A stretch of 64,000 nucleotides of DNA from Agapetus fuscipes (GCA_951799405.1 OX637334.1:9982001-10046000); one strand, 5' to 3'; counted from the stretch's first letter, positions 52,168 to 63,835 are shown. Translations and numbers: made by a program. Notes: generated from the sequence alone by a model not told the origin.

Positions 52168-52427
52168 CTATCTATAATCTAATCTATAATCTAAGCTGCA
52201 AGGATATGTAAGCATTTAAGGCTCATATGAAATGCATGCCTACAGACAGGCACATGTAGGTTCGCGCCTACACATTCTGCATGTGTGCATACAAATAAAG
52301 AAAACCTCACATGGACATAAACCTTGCAACTCCTGCCGCCGTTCCCTGAACTGGGGTGGCATTGGCAAAAGTAAACCGATTTTTACAGCACGGGTGGTCA
52401 GCCTCGTACCAACCTATCAGTCAAGGA
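52168..52427 (-). repeat. RepC copy
   Basis: Same subtype as 51697-51946 (GGTTCGCGCCTACACATTCT); the pair may share a recent ancestor. Confidence 0.8.
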
Positions 52428-52793
52428 GCACAAAAAATTATAAATGATTTACAGAAATTCATAATGAGACACATTACAAATTAAAATTAAAATAAAGTAA
52501 AATTAAAATTAAACTTAATAATATAAAGCATCAAAACAACAATCTAGGATCTTTTTGAGAATGAAAACAAATGAAAGCACAAGAAGTGTTCCCGTTTTCT
52601 AAATAGATAGGTAGGTACGCATTAATTATATTTAGAAACAACCTTAAATTACCATTATTGATTTTATACGACTCATAATTATTATGTTTCTCCCTAGTTC
52701 ATCAATATACTAATTAATTCTTAATTTGCATTAAAAAAAACTACAAACGTGTCAGCACGTTGCTAGCCAATTACCATATTACCATACAGTGTG
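52428..52793. other. No recognisable feature
   Basis: AT-rich; nothing supported. Confidence 0.4.
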
Positions 52794-53070
52794 TTCCTTG
52801 ACTTATAGGTTGGTATGAATTCCTTGACTTATAGGTTGGTATGAGGCTGACCACCCATACTGTAAAAAATGGTTCACTTTGCCAATGTCACCCCTGTTTC
52901 AGGGAAGGTCGGCAAAAGTTGTGGGGCTTATGTTCATTTGAGGTTTGGATTTTATTTGTAAGTACACATTCAGCATTTGTAAGCGCGAACTACACTTGCT
53001 GGTTTGTGGGCATACATCTGAGAGCTTTAAATGAATATATCCTTGCAACTTAGATTATAGATTATAGAAG
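52794..53070 (+). repeat. RepC copy with duplicated start
   Basis: The first 20-odd bases (CCTTGACTTATAGGTTGGTA) occur twice in a row at 52797 and 52822. The body is almost identical to 36896-37108, including the same small-frame peptide differing at few positions. Confidence 0.85.
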
Positions 53071-53281
53071 ATTATTATAGTCTCCTGAAAAAGTTGAAAA
53101 TAATTAATATTTTTAATCAGACTCCAGTCAAGATTTTTTTATGGTTTCAACATTATTTTCCTTTAATTTGTAAAACTTGTCAAAGCTTCTGCTTATTTAA
53201 TATTAATTTAAGATGAAACAATACATTCCAGATCTGTATCTTATTTTTTTTATTTTTTTTTAAATAAAAAACTTATTTGTT

Positions 53282-53525
53282 AAGAGAAATGAAATTCACC
53301 AACCTATTCTGCCTGGCCGGAAACAGGTATTTATATCATCAATTAATAATTAATTACTGTACATTTTTTTATGAATTATTAAGTTATAATTACTCAACAT
53401 CTGTTGAAACAGGGTCAAAGTTATGGTCAAATGACCCAGGCGGGGATTGAACCAACGTTATTCTATTCCAAATACGCTAGAACGATCAACCCGCTTGGCC
53501 CCCTCGGCCATAACACCGACTTATA
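53282..53525 (-). repeat. SINE-D copy
   Basis: Minus-strand head GGTGTTATGGCCGAGGGGGC and GGTTCAATCCCCGCC, body to CCAGGCAGAATAGGTTGG. The body is interrupted by AT-rich sequence near 53330-53400. Confidence 0.7.
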
Positions 53526-53567
53526 CCTTGAAAGGTACAAAATAATATAAAGCATAAAGTATTTTAT

Positions 53568-53849
53568 CTATAATCTAAGTTGCAAAGATATGTTAACATT
53601 TAAGATTAATATTAAATAGATGCTCACAAGAAGAAAGTGGAAACTCGCGCTTACACATGCTACATGTGCATTTTCAAAATTAAGACTTAAATCTGAAATG
53701 AACTTAAGCTCCGCATCTATTGACTATTGTCAACCTTACTTGAAACAGGGGTGACATTGGTAAAGTGAACCGATTTTTAAACTATAGGCTACCAGCCTCC
53801 TACAACTTTATAAGCTAAGAAACTCATACCAACCTATGAGTCAAGGAAC
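53568..53849 (-). repeat. RepC copy, diverged
   Basis: TCTAAGTTGCAAAGATATGT to CAACCTATGAGTCAAGGAAC; the start is partly duplicated at 53790-53850. Confidence 0.75.
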
Positions 53850-53934
53850 ACATTCAAATGATTAATATACGAGTATAAGGCAATCATATCCCTCTATATA
53901 TACATATTATGTATAATCTCACTAATTTTGCATT

Positions 53935-54160
53935 CAAATCTCGAGGGCTATGGTTCGATCCCTACCAGGGGTGTCAGAAATGATTCCACGTTTCAGTGTT
54001 TATTTAATACATAAAAATCATGGAACCGGCAAATCTCACTCAGCCTTCATAAGGTATGCTAACTTGGCTCTCCTATGGGAGCAGAGAATACCCTTTTCAA
54101 ATTGTATGGTTGGTTTAAGGCTGCCGGGCTTCTCTGAGAAAATAAATAAGGACGGGAACC
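53935..54160 (+). repeat. SINE-A, lacking the A box
   Basis: Starts at the B box (GCTATGGTTCGATCCCTACC), then GTGTCAGAAATGATTCC and a diverged body. Confidence 0.7.
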
Positions 54161-54610
54161 ACGAGCTAATAAGTATCTTTAAATTTGCAACTTTGCTATG
54201 CAATTTGAACTGTTATGTTTGCACGCCGAGATTTTCTAAAATTTGGATCTCTGTTTCATCTTCATCCACACATGTCCAAAATACTATGTAGAACAAGCTT
54301 TTTATGCACAGATCTTTCATGAGTGCTCAAAAAAATTTGTTAAGAAAATGAAATATTCGTTGTATTTTCTGTACTTATTTATTTTTAAACTCACCATATT
54401 TCTCCACATTTCTGAAAAATTCTCATCATTCTTGTTTGTTAGGCAAATATTTTTTTCTCAGAAGTTTTTTTTTAAATTTCACGTGAATATTCGAATCATT
54501 CATTTGTTTCAGTATCAGAGAACGTGAAAAATACCTTAAAATGCTTTTTGGAAGGCCACATTTAGACGGTTTGATTACGCGAAAACGGCTATTTTTATAT
54601 TTATTTAAGG
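54161..54610. other. No recognisable feature
   Basis: T-rich; small open frames without recognisable motifs. Confidence 0.4.
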
Positions 54611-54870
54611 ATACTACAATCTATAATCTTAGTTGCAAAGATATATCAACATTTAAAATTGATATTAAATGTGTGTCCACAAACACACACGTGTAAGTTT
54701 GCGCTTACAAATTCTTCATGTGCACTTACAAATTAAAATCCAAGCTTCAAATGAACACAAACCCTACAACTTTTACCCTATTTCCTTAAAACAGGAGTGA
54801 AATTGGCAGAGTGAATATTTTTTTACAGTATGGGTGGTTAGCCTCATACCAACATTTAAGACAAGGAATG
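54611..54870 (-). repeat. RepC copy
   Basis: Minus-strand copy, moderately diverged (GTAGGGTTTGTG in place of GCAGGGTTTATG). Confidence 0.8.
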
Positions 54871-55086
54871 CCTTGTGAAAAAGTGTAAAACAAAAACAAA
54901 TGAAACGAATGTTAGTACTACGCTTCCAATTCTATAAAAATAAACACTTCACAGTATAAAATTAAAGTATTGGGAAGACAAGATGTCTCCTAAGAACTTT
55001 ATCTTCTAGGATTTGAAGCGGCTACTGGATGTCCCGTCCTATTCGCAGCGCTAGAGAATGGAAACCAACACCTTCTCTCAGGGTCA

Positions 55087-55716
55087 TGTTATGTTATTTT
55101 AAATAACATATTATAAAAACAATCCCGAAGTGTGCAGTGTCTGTTTGTGGGCCGAACGGTCACGGAAACGGCTGAACTGCGCCGTGCGAATCAATCGGCC
55201 CACGCTCGTGAGTTCATCGTTAGTTCCTGGCGAGATGTGAAGTGAGTCAGACGTTAGCGACCAAGCACCAAGCGGTGCAGGAGGGGGGCACTACGATGGA
55301 GCTCCCTCCCCCCCCATCTACTTGGATTTCCTGCCAGCAAGGCACCCGCCTTGTGGACCAGAGGCATAGGAGCGCCCACCCAGAGGCTCCCACGTGTGGA
55401 GGCGTCCGCCCTGTGAACCGCCGCTAGCCTGGGGCGCTGCCCCAGGCCTTCCGTTTAGAACTCCAGCCAACGGAATAGGGAGTGTTCTAGTGACAACCTG
55501 TAGGTCTGGCCAATCCCTTATTTCCCCTTTTCCCCCCCATATTAGTACAGTAATAAACCCTTATTTGTTCATGTTAACTCTATCTTTTAATTATACAACC
55601 TTCCCAAGATATAAGTAAGCAATACCAAAGAAAGAACCCCACGCCCTGAGAGTGATGCTGATGAGAGCTAGCCGGATGTCAGTATCCTGAAGATACCTTT
55701 CCATCGAAACATAACA
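55087..55716 (+). repeat. 5' LTR (630 bp)
   Basis: TGTTATGTTATTTTAAATAAC...CATCGAAACATAACA: begins TG, ends CA, with TGTTATG/CATAACA terminal inverted repeats. It contains ATTATAAAAAC (TATA-like) near 55112 and AATAAACCC near 55552. Small frames in it (for example MSQTLATKHQ) occur identically in the other LTR and are not genes. Confidence 0.92.
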
Positions 55717-57931
55717 CTGGCGCATCCAACTGGGATTCTTTCGATATTGCGAACTTTTATTTTGGGAATTGTTTTGTGAAGCTCTGTTTTTTTAGTGTAT
55801 TTTTTTTGCTTTCATTATGACGTCATATGTTTTCTTGCCTTGATTTTGGAGTGAATTGTTTTTGTTTTGATTGCTTTTGCATTTTGCTTTAATGCCCTTT
55901 TGACGATTAAAAATTATGATAGAATTTTTATATCAATATAAATTGACATGCAATCTTTGAGAAGCCTGAAAAATAAATCATTAAATCTTGTATCATTTGC
56001 TAAGAAACCTCGTCATATTTTAATTTTTTACGCCAAATTTCATTTTTTCTTCAACATTTAGTATTTCTGTCTATTTTGATTTTAACACTATTTTGGTCGC
56101 TTCCTTGTTGTTTTTTGCATTTGCGTAAATGTACTTTGACGATTTAAAATTCTGTGAAATTTTAATATCAATAAAATGTACATGCATTTTTGAGAATTCA
56201 TTTGAGAAAGCATCATTATTTTGTTTTATTTTTTTTTCACAGAAATCTAGCTTTGTTTATTTTACATAAGTACCTACCTTGAAATTGATGCATTATTTGT
56301 TGCTAGGCAAATAAACTTTCACTTTATGTTTTTTTTCATAAAAGCTTTTAACAAACTTTTTTCCACATTAAAGGATTCTCAGAAGTATTTTATTTAATGT
56401 GAGGATTAAGTGTTTGGTAATTCATGATGTTTTTTTTCCCCCATTTGGTTTTTTTAATGTGCTATTCTCAAAAACATTTTAAAATATTTTTTTTTTTTCG
56501 GGGTAAACTGGTGATTAGGTCCTTTCGGAAATTTACTACGAACTATGGCTATTCTGTTGGCTGCCATTGTAAATAATTTTATAGATTAGCTTTAGGTACT
56601 TTTGTGTGTTGTCAGGGAACATTGAAATCGTTCCAAGAACCCTCAAAAAACGATAGAGGATTGTAATTTTTGTAAAAAGGTAGCTTAGGATTCATTTTAG
56701 TTTAATATTTACGATGGTTTTATTTCTTGCAAGCCAATAGCATATCACTTTTGTGCGATGTTTGACTGATATACGGGTCACTTGGAGAAATGTAAACTTG
56801 AACGGTTCTCAAAAAACATCGGAGAAATTTTGTTTTATAGTGTACAAATAGGTAATTTAGTTAGAATTAGGATTTCTTGACTACATTTGTTTTTATGTAT
56901 GTAAATATCTTCAACAGTTTTTTTTGTGTAAGATTTCAATGGTTTTCCGAATTAACCCTTTGGAAAAAGATTGAATTATGAAGTTTCTTTATTCTTCTAA
57001 AAAATGAAGTGGCGCCATTGAGAAAGAGTGGGAAGATGTGGTCCTTTGGGCAAGGGAAGCCGTTTTCCGGGATTCTACTTTCGTAGGTCCGTGTGTGGAT
57101 TTTCCACGGTATGTTGATGTAGGGATGAAATTATCACTGCTTTGAGTGGAAATTGATGTGAGGGGAAGAAATGCTGGCCTTTTTCTTGGAAAAGGGAGCG
57201 CATTTTCTTGAGATGTTACGTTTCGTAAATCTGGGATTTGATATGCACTTTTGTGTATAAGATGACACTTAAAGCCTTGTTCATTTTGTCGAAGGGGGAA
57301 AATGTCTGTGAGTACAGACGTGTTTGAGGCTCGAAAGAGCTGGTGTTTTTGTTATATTTTGTTTGTGTATTCCATATTCACTTTAAGATGTTTTATATGG
57401 AATGTTCCACTCTTTTTCGAGTGAGTTCGTAGTGGATTTTACGCACTAACATATTAAATATTTTGAGCGAGCTTGGATGTTGTCTCTATTTGTATTTTTT
57501 CTGTATTCAGCTCAGAACTTATTGTTATATAATAGTCGACTCCTGTAACGAGTTATGACTTGGTTAATATAAGTACCAGTGTAAAATATGTTTTGCTTGC
57601 TGTGATTATTATTTATTGTTTAGAGTTTTCGACATGTTTTGGTGAAGAAAAAAGGCCTTGTTACAAGATCGCTTTTAATCCGCGTCTTGTCGGTTATTGG
57701 AACCACCTTGAGATTTCCCAAACCAAATCGATAATTCTCACAGCCACCAGTTTTCTTCTTCCTTCTTTCTGGTGTGTTGATAGGACAGAAGGATGTTCCT
57801 GTAAATCCCCTTTTCCTTTTTGTGTTCCCATAAAATTTTCAATTTTCTTAATGGCCAAAGACCTGGTGTTGTGTGTGAAGACTGTTGTGTTGCTCCTGGT
57901 TTTCTTTCTTTATTTTTGTGAGAAAGGGGAA
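55717..57931 (+). other. Interior of the non-autonomous LTR element
   Basis: It opens with a primer-binding site: TGG at 55718 and GCGCATCCAACTGGGATTC following, complementary to a tRNA 3' end GCGCCA. The rest is T-rich and stop-dense with no retroviral-type motif. The frame at 57560-57961 (TTG start, hydrophobic, running into the LTR) is not convincing. A packaging signal would be expected here but cannot be recognised. Confidence 0.75.
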
Positions 57932-58561
57932 TGTTATGTTATTTTAAATAACATATTATAAAAACAATCCCGAAGTGTGCAGTGTCTGTTTGTGGGCCGA
58001 ACGGTCACGGAAACGGCTGAACTGCGCCGTGCGAATCAATCGGCCCACGCTCGTGAGTTCATCGTTAGTTCCTGGCGAGATGTGAAGTGAGTCAGACGTT
58101 AGCGACCAAGCACCAAGCGGTGCAGGAGGGGGGCACTACGATGGAGCTCCCTCCCCCCCCATCTACTTGGATTTCCTGCCAGCAAGGCACCCGCCTTGTG
58201 GACCAGAGGCATAGGAGCGCCCACCCAGAGGCTCCCACGTGTGGAGGCGTCCGCCCTGTGAACCGCCGCTAGCCTGGGGCGCTGCCCCAGGCCTTCCGTT
58301 TAGAACTCCAGCCAACGGAATAGGGAGTGTTCTAGTGACAACCTGTAGGTCTGGCCAATCCCTTATTTCCCCTTTTCCCCCCCATATTAGTACAGTAATA
58401 AACCCTTATTTGTTCATGTTAACTCTATCTTTTAATTATACAACCTTCCCAAGATATAAGTAAGCAATACCAAAGAAAGAACCCCACGCCCTGAGAGTGA
58501 TGCTGATGAGAGCTAGCCGGATGTCAGTATCCTGAAGATACCTTTCCATCGAAACATAACA
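57932..58561 (+). repeat. 3' LTR (630 bp)
   Basis: Appears identical to the 5' LTR over the full length, judged by aligned reading. It is preceded by GAGAAAGGGGAA (polypurine tract). Confidence 0.92.
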
Positions 58562-58565
58562 GTCA

Positions 58566-58997
58566 GTCTCCCCTCCACTGACCACGCCCTGCATATCCAA
58601 ACCATCCGGAGATGTGTCACAGACTCGCATGCAAAACGCAAGCAAAGGAGGCTCAGAAATCACTGAAAGATTATAGCCGTGAGGGTTTAGGGCTCGAGGA
58701 TTTTATATTTACAAACAAAAATGCAAAGTGATTCTGAGCGTCTTGACATATGACTAAAGGCCTAGAATTCCAGATGCTACTACTGAGACTGTTCGGGAGG
58801 CGCTCTCCTGACTAAGTGGCCAACCACCTAGAGGTGGAAAAGAATACAGAAAAATAGAATGAATGTCGGTCTAATTAGAATAGAAACCAACAGAGACAGA
58901 TGGCTGGCATGACAAGGAACTGCCTGTAGATGATGATCAAGTCGCTGGATGTGACCCAGCCTGTGGGCCACGCCTACGCAGTCTTCTGGATTTCAAT
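58566..58997. other. No recognisable feature
   Basis: GC-moderate sequence into which the LTR element inserted; the flank at 55020-55082 and this segment were once contiguous. No protein family recognised. Confidence 0.4.
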
Positions 58998-59183
58998 GCT
59001 CGGTCCACATCACCGTCGTGGAACAGAAGTCGCGTGCGTACCCCATACATGCAACGCTTGCTCGGTCCACATCACCGTCGTGGAACAGAAGTCGCGTGCG
59101 TACCCCATACATCAACGCTTGCTCGGTCCACATCACCGTCGTGGAACAGAAGTCGCGTGCGTACCCCATACATGCAACGCTGG
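58998..59183. repeat. Three 61-62 bp tandem repeats
   Basis: Units start at 58998, 59060 and 59121 with GCTCGGTCCACATCACCGTC and contain GTCGCGTGCGTACCCCATAC. They are nearly identical, so overlapping frames on both strands give repeated peptides that are not genes. Confidence 0.95.
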
Positions 59184-59509
59184 CATTTAAAGCCAGAGGA
59201 ATCCCACCCGCCAAATGCGACTTTTCAGAGAAACCCCCCGACGGGTTCGAATATGGGTTATGGAATCTTTCCTGATACCCTTGCTGGGGATTGACCCGTA
59301 GCCTTCTAGAATGCGGAACCCAGGCATTTGCAAGGGTATAGGCAAATACATTCCAGAACAAATATCTTCTCCCATTAATATTATTCTCCCATCTCCTTTT
59401 AATAATTAAAATAACTCGTTTGGAATTGACTGAAGTGCTAACGATGGCTCCAATCACACTTAAATTATGAATTATAAATCTGATTATCAAGCTTAAATAT
59501 ATTTTTACC

Positions 59510-59772
59510 ATATCGCTGCCTTATTTCTTGTTTATCGTATACGCCATTGAGAAAATTTTACATGAGCAATGTTTGCATGTGTACTGGACCAATGTGTCTT
59601 ATTAAAACAAGAAATTAATTAAAAAAATATTTAAAAGAACTCTCACATTATCGAGTTTTACGGTTGTTCTTAGCTCAGATTGTGTAAAATTTGATTCATA
59701 AGACAACTGCATGAAAAAGTCATATTTGACAAGATTGGCGTATACGATAAACAAGAACTGGGGGAGCGATAT
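59510..59772. mobile_element. MITE-G copy 1 with 4 bp TSD
   Basis: The element at 59514-59768 (255 bp) is flanked by ATAT on both sides. The ends CGCTGCCTTATTTCTTGTTTA-type and TAAACAAGAACTGGGGGAGCG are inverted, with GTATACGCCA just inside each. It carries no gene. A second copy lies inverted at 60849-61102. Confidence 0.85.
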
Positions 59773-60115
59773 ATTGCCTATCTATTAGGCGCATGTGCCT
59801 GTATGGGAGGCACACCCCTGTGGTACAGTGCCTATAGATGAAAGTAGAACCGTATTCGCCTTTAGAACATATTTGTGTATTGTTTTATTTTTGTAACTTA
59901 AAGTGTATTATATTCGTTCCTACTTAAAAAATACAAAGTTGCTGGGAAATTGCATTTATTTTCCTCTGACGACACGATATCTTCTTTTATGTAATTTTAC
60001 CAACCTGTCCTAAGCACATTTTCTATTTTTACTGAGATATCCAAGACATGGATTTGACAGCTAGGGACATATTTTAATTACAAATAAGTACATTTCTGTT
60101 TGGTTGTTATAAGTC
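59773..60115. other. No recognisable feature
   Basis: AT-rich; nothing supported. Confidence 0.4.
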
Positions 60116-60330
60116 TATTTAATGCACCCACAAGCAGACACGTGCAAGTTTGCGCATATACATGTTTCATTGATTGTGTACTTACGAACAACAAAACAAA
60201 ACGAATCTCAAATGAACATAAATCTTGCAACTCTTGCCGCCTTTCCCTTAAGCAGAGGTGGCATTGGCAAAAATTAAGTTTTTATATCATGGTAGGTCAG
60301 GCTCATACGAATGCATTTATTAATCAAATA
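60116..60330 (-). repeat. RepC copy, diverged
   Basis: ATGCACCCACAAGCAGACAC to GGTCAGGCTCATACGAATGC; both ends decayed. Confidence 0.7.
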
Positions 60331-60389
60331 AGTGCCTTAAAAACAGCACTTAATCTGTAACTGTAACGCTGCCACCATTCCTACAGTAC

Positions 60390-60515
60390 GCAACTAAGCT
60401 ACACATATAGTGTAACCTCTTGCCAAGCTATCCCGAAGGGTTTCGCATGTGGCGAGTGAAACCTATTTACTTTTACAGATAAGGGGGCCGGCCGTATGCC
60501 AACCACTTAAGTCCA
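60390..60515 (-). repeat. SINE-A 3' end
   Basis: CAACTAAGCTACACATATAG, GTTTCGCATGTGGCGAGTG and CCGTATGCCAACCACTTAAG; tRNA head absent. Confidence 0.75.
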
Positions 60516-60844
60516 AAAAGACAAAAGTAAAGGTAGGTACATGGTTAGTAAAGCATTTTACCTACTTTTGTTTATCTGACTTTTTAAAATTATTTTTATT
60601 ATACCTTTTAAAATTATTTTTATGTAAAGAGAAAAATCTGGAATATATTTTGTAATCAACTTCATCCCCGTCTCTTGTAAGGGATGGAGTAGGGATACTC
60701 GAGGGCCAAGGGTAGAGAGGGTTTTCCCCTCCAGGGGGAGATCAGCTGCCCAAATTGTATAAAAGCCCAGTCAGTGGTCGTATTCGTCTGTTGAAAAGGA
60801 TCCTGTGGGCTCATAATATGTATGGATAAATGCTGACCACACAC
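60516..60844. other. No recognisable feature
   Basis: AT-rich followed by a purine-rich block near 60700-60750 (GGGTAGAGAGGGTTTTCCCC); no family recognised. Confidence 0.4.
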
Positions 60845-61106
60845 TACTCGCTCCCCCAGTTCTTGTTTACCGTATACGCCAATCTCGTCAAATATGACTT
60901 TTTCATGCAGTTGTCTTATGAATCAAATTCTACACAATCTGAGCTAAGAAAAACCGTAAAACTCGATAATGTGAGAGTTCTTTTAAATATTTTTTTAAAA
61001 AAATTCTTGTTTTTTAAGACACATTGCTCCAGTACACATGCAAACATTGCTCATGTAAAATTTTCTCAATGGCGTATACGGTAAACAAGAACTAAGGCAG
61101 CGTACT
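60845..61106. mobile_element. MITE-G copy 2 with 4 bp TSD
   Basis: The element at 60849-61102 (254 bp) is flanked by TACT on both sides. It is nearly the reverse complement of 59514-59768. Two copies with different perfect 4 bp TSDs confirm transposition and set the ends. Confidence 0.88.
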
Positions 61107-61121
61107 ATAGCCTAGTGGTTG

Positions 61122-61344
61122 CTGCTGTAAAAATGGTTCACTTTGCCAATGTCACCCCTGTCTCAGGGAAGGACGGCAAAAGTTGCAGGGTGTATGCCCA
61201 TTTAAGATTCGGGTTTTATGTTGTAGGTTCACATGAGGCATGTGCAAGCGCGAACTTGTAGGTACGTGTCTGCTTGTGAGAATGCATATAATGTGAATGT
61301 CCAATGTAACACATCTTTGCAACTTAGATTAGATTAGATTAGTA
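61122..61344 (+). repeat. RepC copy
   Basis: From TGCTGTAAAAATGGTTCACT to TTTGCAACTTAGATTAGATT. Confidence 0.8.
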
Positions 61345-61599
61345 GAGTATGGCTTGCATTTTGTAGATGGGTAAATGTATAATCTGTGACATTTCTATCA
61401 ATCTATTTTTTTTATAAAAATATTCGTTTCATGAAGACGCTACTCCAATTACGCGCTCGAGTAAGCTACGAGCCTATAGGTACATGTACGCACAAACTTA
61501 TAGTTCGTAACAGTAGTATATTTGATCGATAATTAATCTAAGTTACCAAGACATATTGACATTGAGGATTTTAATAAACCAGCAAACACGCACAAGATC

Positions 61600-61866
61600 G
61601 GGCTGACACATTCCCCATGTGGACTTTGATGAATGCTTGACAAAAAGGATCTACAGAATAAAAAAAACGGGTAAGAGAGGGAGAGGAAGACCAAGAAAGG
61701 AATAGTGAAGGGATGAGATATGCAGGGCTCATTCAAAAGATGGAAATGTATAACAAAGTGATGGATTTTAATGAACTGTTAGAAGTATGTGTAATAGGAA
61801 TAAGTGGAGGAAACTGTGCAGAGGTTTACCCTTAGTGAAAACGGCGAAAACGTCACAGTTTCATTT
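61600..61866 (+). pseudogene. RTE-like LINE 3' end
   Basis: GGGAGAGGAAGACCAAGAAA encodes the GRGRPRK motif near the C-terminus of RTE-type ORF2. It is followed by GTGATGGATTTTAATGAACT and TGGAGGAAACTGTGCAGAGG. Stops and frame breaks are present. Confidence 0.6.
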
Positions 61867-62370
61867 ACAGAAGTGGCATAATTTTTATTTACGTTTACAT
61901 GAATCCCAGACCATATCGAAATTCGCCCTCTAGTGATCCAGTTTTGGAACCTTTTGTGATAAACAATATCAATAGGTAATCAAATATGTAACACATGCGA
62001 CGTGTTATTAAACTGTTGTTGATACAACTAAAGAAAGTTTGACATTGATGTGATGTCTAGATATGTAATTTTGACACAGGGCAACTATAATACGGGGTAA
62101 CTACTACTATGTATAATACAGGGTATTATTGCCAATTAAACTTAACAAGCTGAACCCCACCATGATTTGCTGCGGCTTTGTCTGATAGATTTTTGTGAGA
62201 GTAAAAGGCATAGTCATTTTAGTCAATAGTCAAGCCAATTTACATATATTACGGTATTGAATTCCTGTATCATTTTTGTAATTTGGAACTCTTTTCTTGG
62301 CAAGCAAACGTCAGTCTTATATAACACGACCATCAATACCAAAATATTTTGTAAAGATTTTGTGTTTCCA
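61867..62370. other. No recognisable feature
   Basis: AT-rich; nothing supported. Confidence 0.4.
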
Positions 62371-62676
62371 GGCTTTGACCGTGGTCCATAGTTTTTATTT
62401 ATTTTTTATTTTTCATTTTTTTCTTCTTGATACTTCTTGAAGACTTCAGCTGACGTTTCGTCACCTCTGTGTGTGGTTTCTTCGGAGCTCTGCTCACTTC
62501 TGAAGTTTCTTTACTTCTGAAGACGCCGTGTTTCGTACAAACTTCAGAAGTGAGCAGAGCTCCGAAGAAGTCACACACGGAGGTGACGAAAAGTCAGCTT
62601 CAAGAAGTATCAAGAAGAATAAAAAGAAAAAGAAGAAAAAAAAAACTATTGACCACGGTCATAGCCCGGAAACGAT
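62371..62676. mobile_element. Foldback MITE
   Basis: Arms of about 130 bp: GGCTTTGACCGTGGTCCATAG and CTATTGACCACGGTCATAGCC outside, GACGTTTCGTCACCTC and GGAGGTGACGAAAAGTC, then CGGAGCTCTGCTCACTTCTG and its exact complement inside. Confidence 0.85.
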
Positions 62677-62793
62677 CATCGGAATCTGGCCGTGAAAGCC
62701 TAAAAACATTTTTATGAATTTTCCTTGCAACCCGGCCAGGTGAAGTCACAACTTTGCCTATGCCAATTCACGTGCCAACCTCATTCAATTCAT

Positions 62794-63033
62794 TACCCTT
62801 AGTACGAGTTGCAAAACTTGAGTAATGTATAGTTTACGGCAATTATTAATGAGTGATTTCCCCCAAAATCTGCCGTTTTTGTTTGTTTGAACATGATTTT
62901 CTTCATCACTGTAACTCTTTAGCTAAGACCATTAAGTGTAAGAAACAAAAACGGCAGATTTTACGAGAAATAACTCTGTAATATTTTTCTTAAACTTTAC
63001 TTTTCTCAAGTTTTGCAACTCGTACTAAGGGTA
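62794..63033. mobile_element. Foldback MITE with TA target, second copy
   Basis: The element at 62796-63031 is flanked by TA; ends CCCTTAGTACGAGTTGC and GCAACTCGTACTAAGGG. Same family as 45092-45331. The core has AGCTAAGACCATTAAGTG, related to the CTTTATGGTCTTAGC of the TTAA MITE. Confidence 0.8.
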
Positions 63034-63182
63034 CAGATTGTTGTACTTCCTGTGTTTCAGCACAATGGACTCGACACCATACAAATGGAGGGAAATATTT
63101 AATGTCATCGGTCGGGTTGCTGAAACACCAATGTTATGTTACAAGGGCTAAGGGCCGAAGTTCCAAGTAAGTTTGATGTTTT

Positions 63183-63300
63183 CCCGCCGAGCAAAAAAAT
63201 TAGATTAAAATTTCAGGCAACGCAAAGCAAAAAAAAATAGATTAAATTTCAGGCAAAAAAACGCAAAGCCAAAAAATTATAATCGAATTTCAGGCGCAAG
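63183..63300. repeat. Short tandem repeat, about 45 bp units
   Basis: Three imperfect units with AGATTAAAATTTCAGGCAA and AACGCAAAGCAAAAAA. Confidence 0.7.
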
Positions 63301-63411
63301 GAGAAAACATGTGAGTAAAAATACGAGTAGTAAAGCTGTGTGGCACATCGATATTAGCTCCGTGATGTGTCAGAAAATTATTTTATTCATCATATGTTGT
63401 TTTTCCTAAAA

Positions 63412-63726
63412 AAACGCAACTAAGCTACGCATATAGCATGACTTTTTGCCTTGAAATCCCCAAAGGGGTTCGCATTTGCCGATTGGAACCTGTTTATTTT
63501 TACAGCTAAGGGGACGCCAACCTCATCAGTTGAAGTGAGGGCTTCCCAGCTCCCAACGAAGCTAGGACTCATTTCTTGTGAAGGCTGTGTAAGCCTTGCC
63601 GGTATTTAATTTTGGCTTTGAAATAAACACCCAAACCGGAATTCATTTCTGACACTCTCGGTGGAATTCGAACCCGAGCTCACGGCGTGGAGTGCAAACA
63701 CTCTACCAACTGAGCTATCGACCGGA
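63412..63726 (-). repeat. SINE-A copy, full length
   Basis: Minus-strand copy complete from the tRNA-like head (TCGATAGCTCAGTTGG, B box GGTTCGAATTCC) to the AACTAAGCTACGCATATAGC end. Confidence 0.85.
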
Positions 63727-63835
63727 ATGGCAAACATAAAGGGCTTGATGTGATTCGCTCCATCAAAGAAGGGCCTGTAGTGGGCTGGTTAGAACGGATG
63801 ACGCAAGCCCTATCAAGCGCCCAACACTCTCATTA

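Larger units (their letters stand above)
55083..58565 (+). mobile_element. Non-autonomous LTR retrotransposon, identical LTRs
   Basis: The 3475 bp element (55087-58561) has two 630 bp LTRs, a 2215 bp interior and a 4 bp TSD, GTCA (55083-55086 and 58562-58565). A primer-binding site CTGGCGCATCCAACTGGG follows the 5' LTR. A purine tract GAGAAAGGGGAA precedes the 3' LTR. The interior has no gag, RT or integrase, so it must use enzymes in trans. Identical LTRs imply recent movement. Confidence 0.9.

Noticed and set aside
55242..55618. Two small open frames repeated at 58087-58463
   Set aside because: They lie within the LTRs and recur only because the LTRs are identical.
57560..57961. 133-codon open frame near the second 630 bp LTR
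   Set aside because: It starts with TTG, is low in protein-like features and runs into the LTR; no homology recognised.
58930..59511. Overlapping frames on both strands with repeated peptides
   Set aside because: Caused by a 61-62 bp tandem repeat whose length gives alternating frames; no family match.
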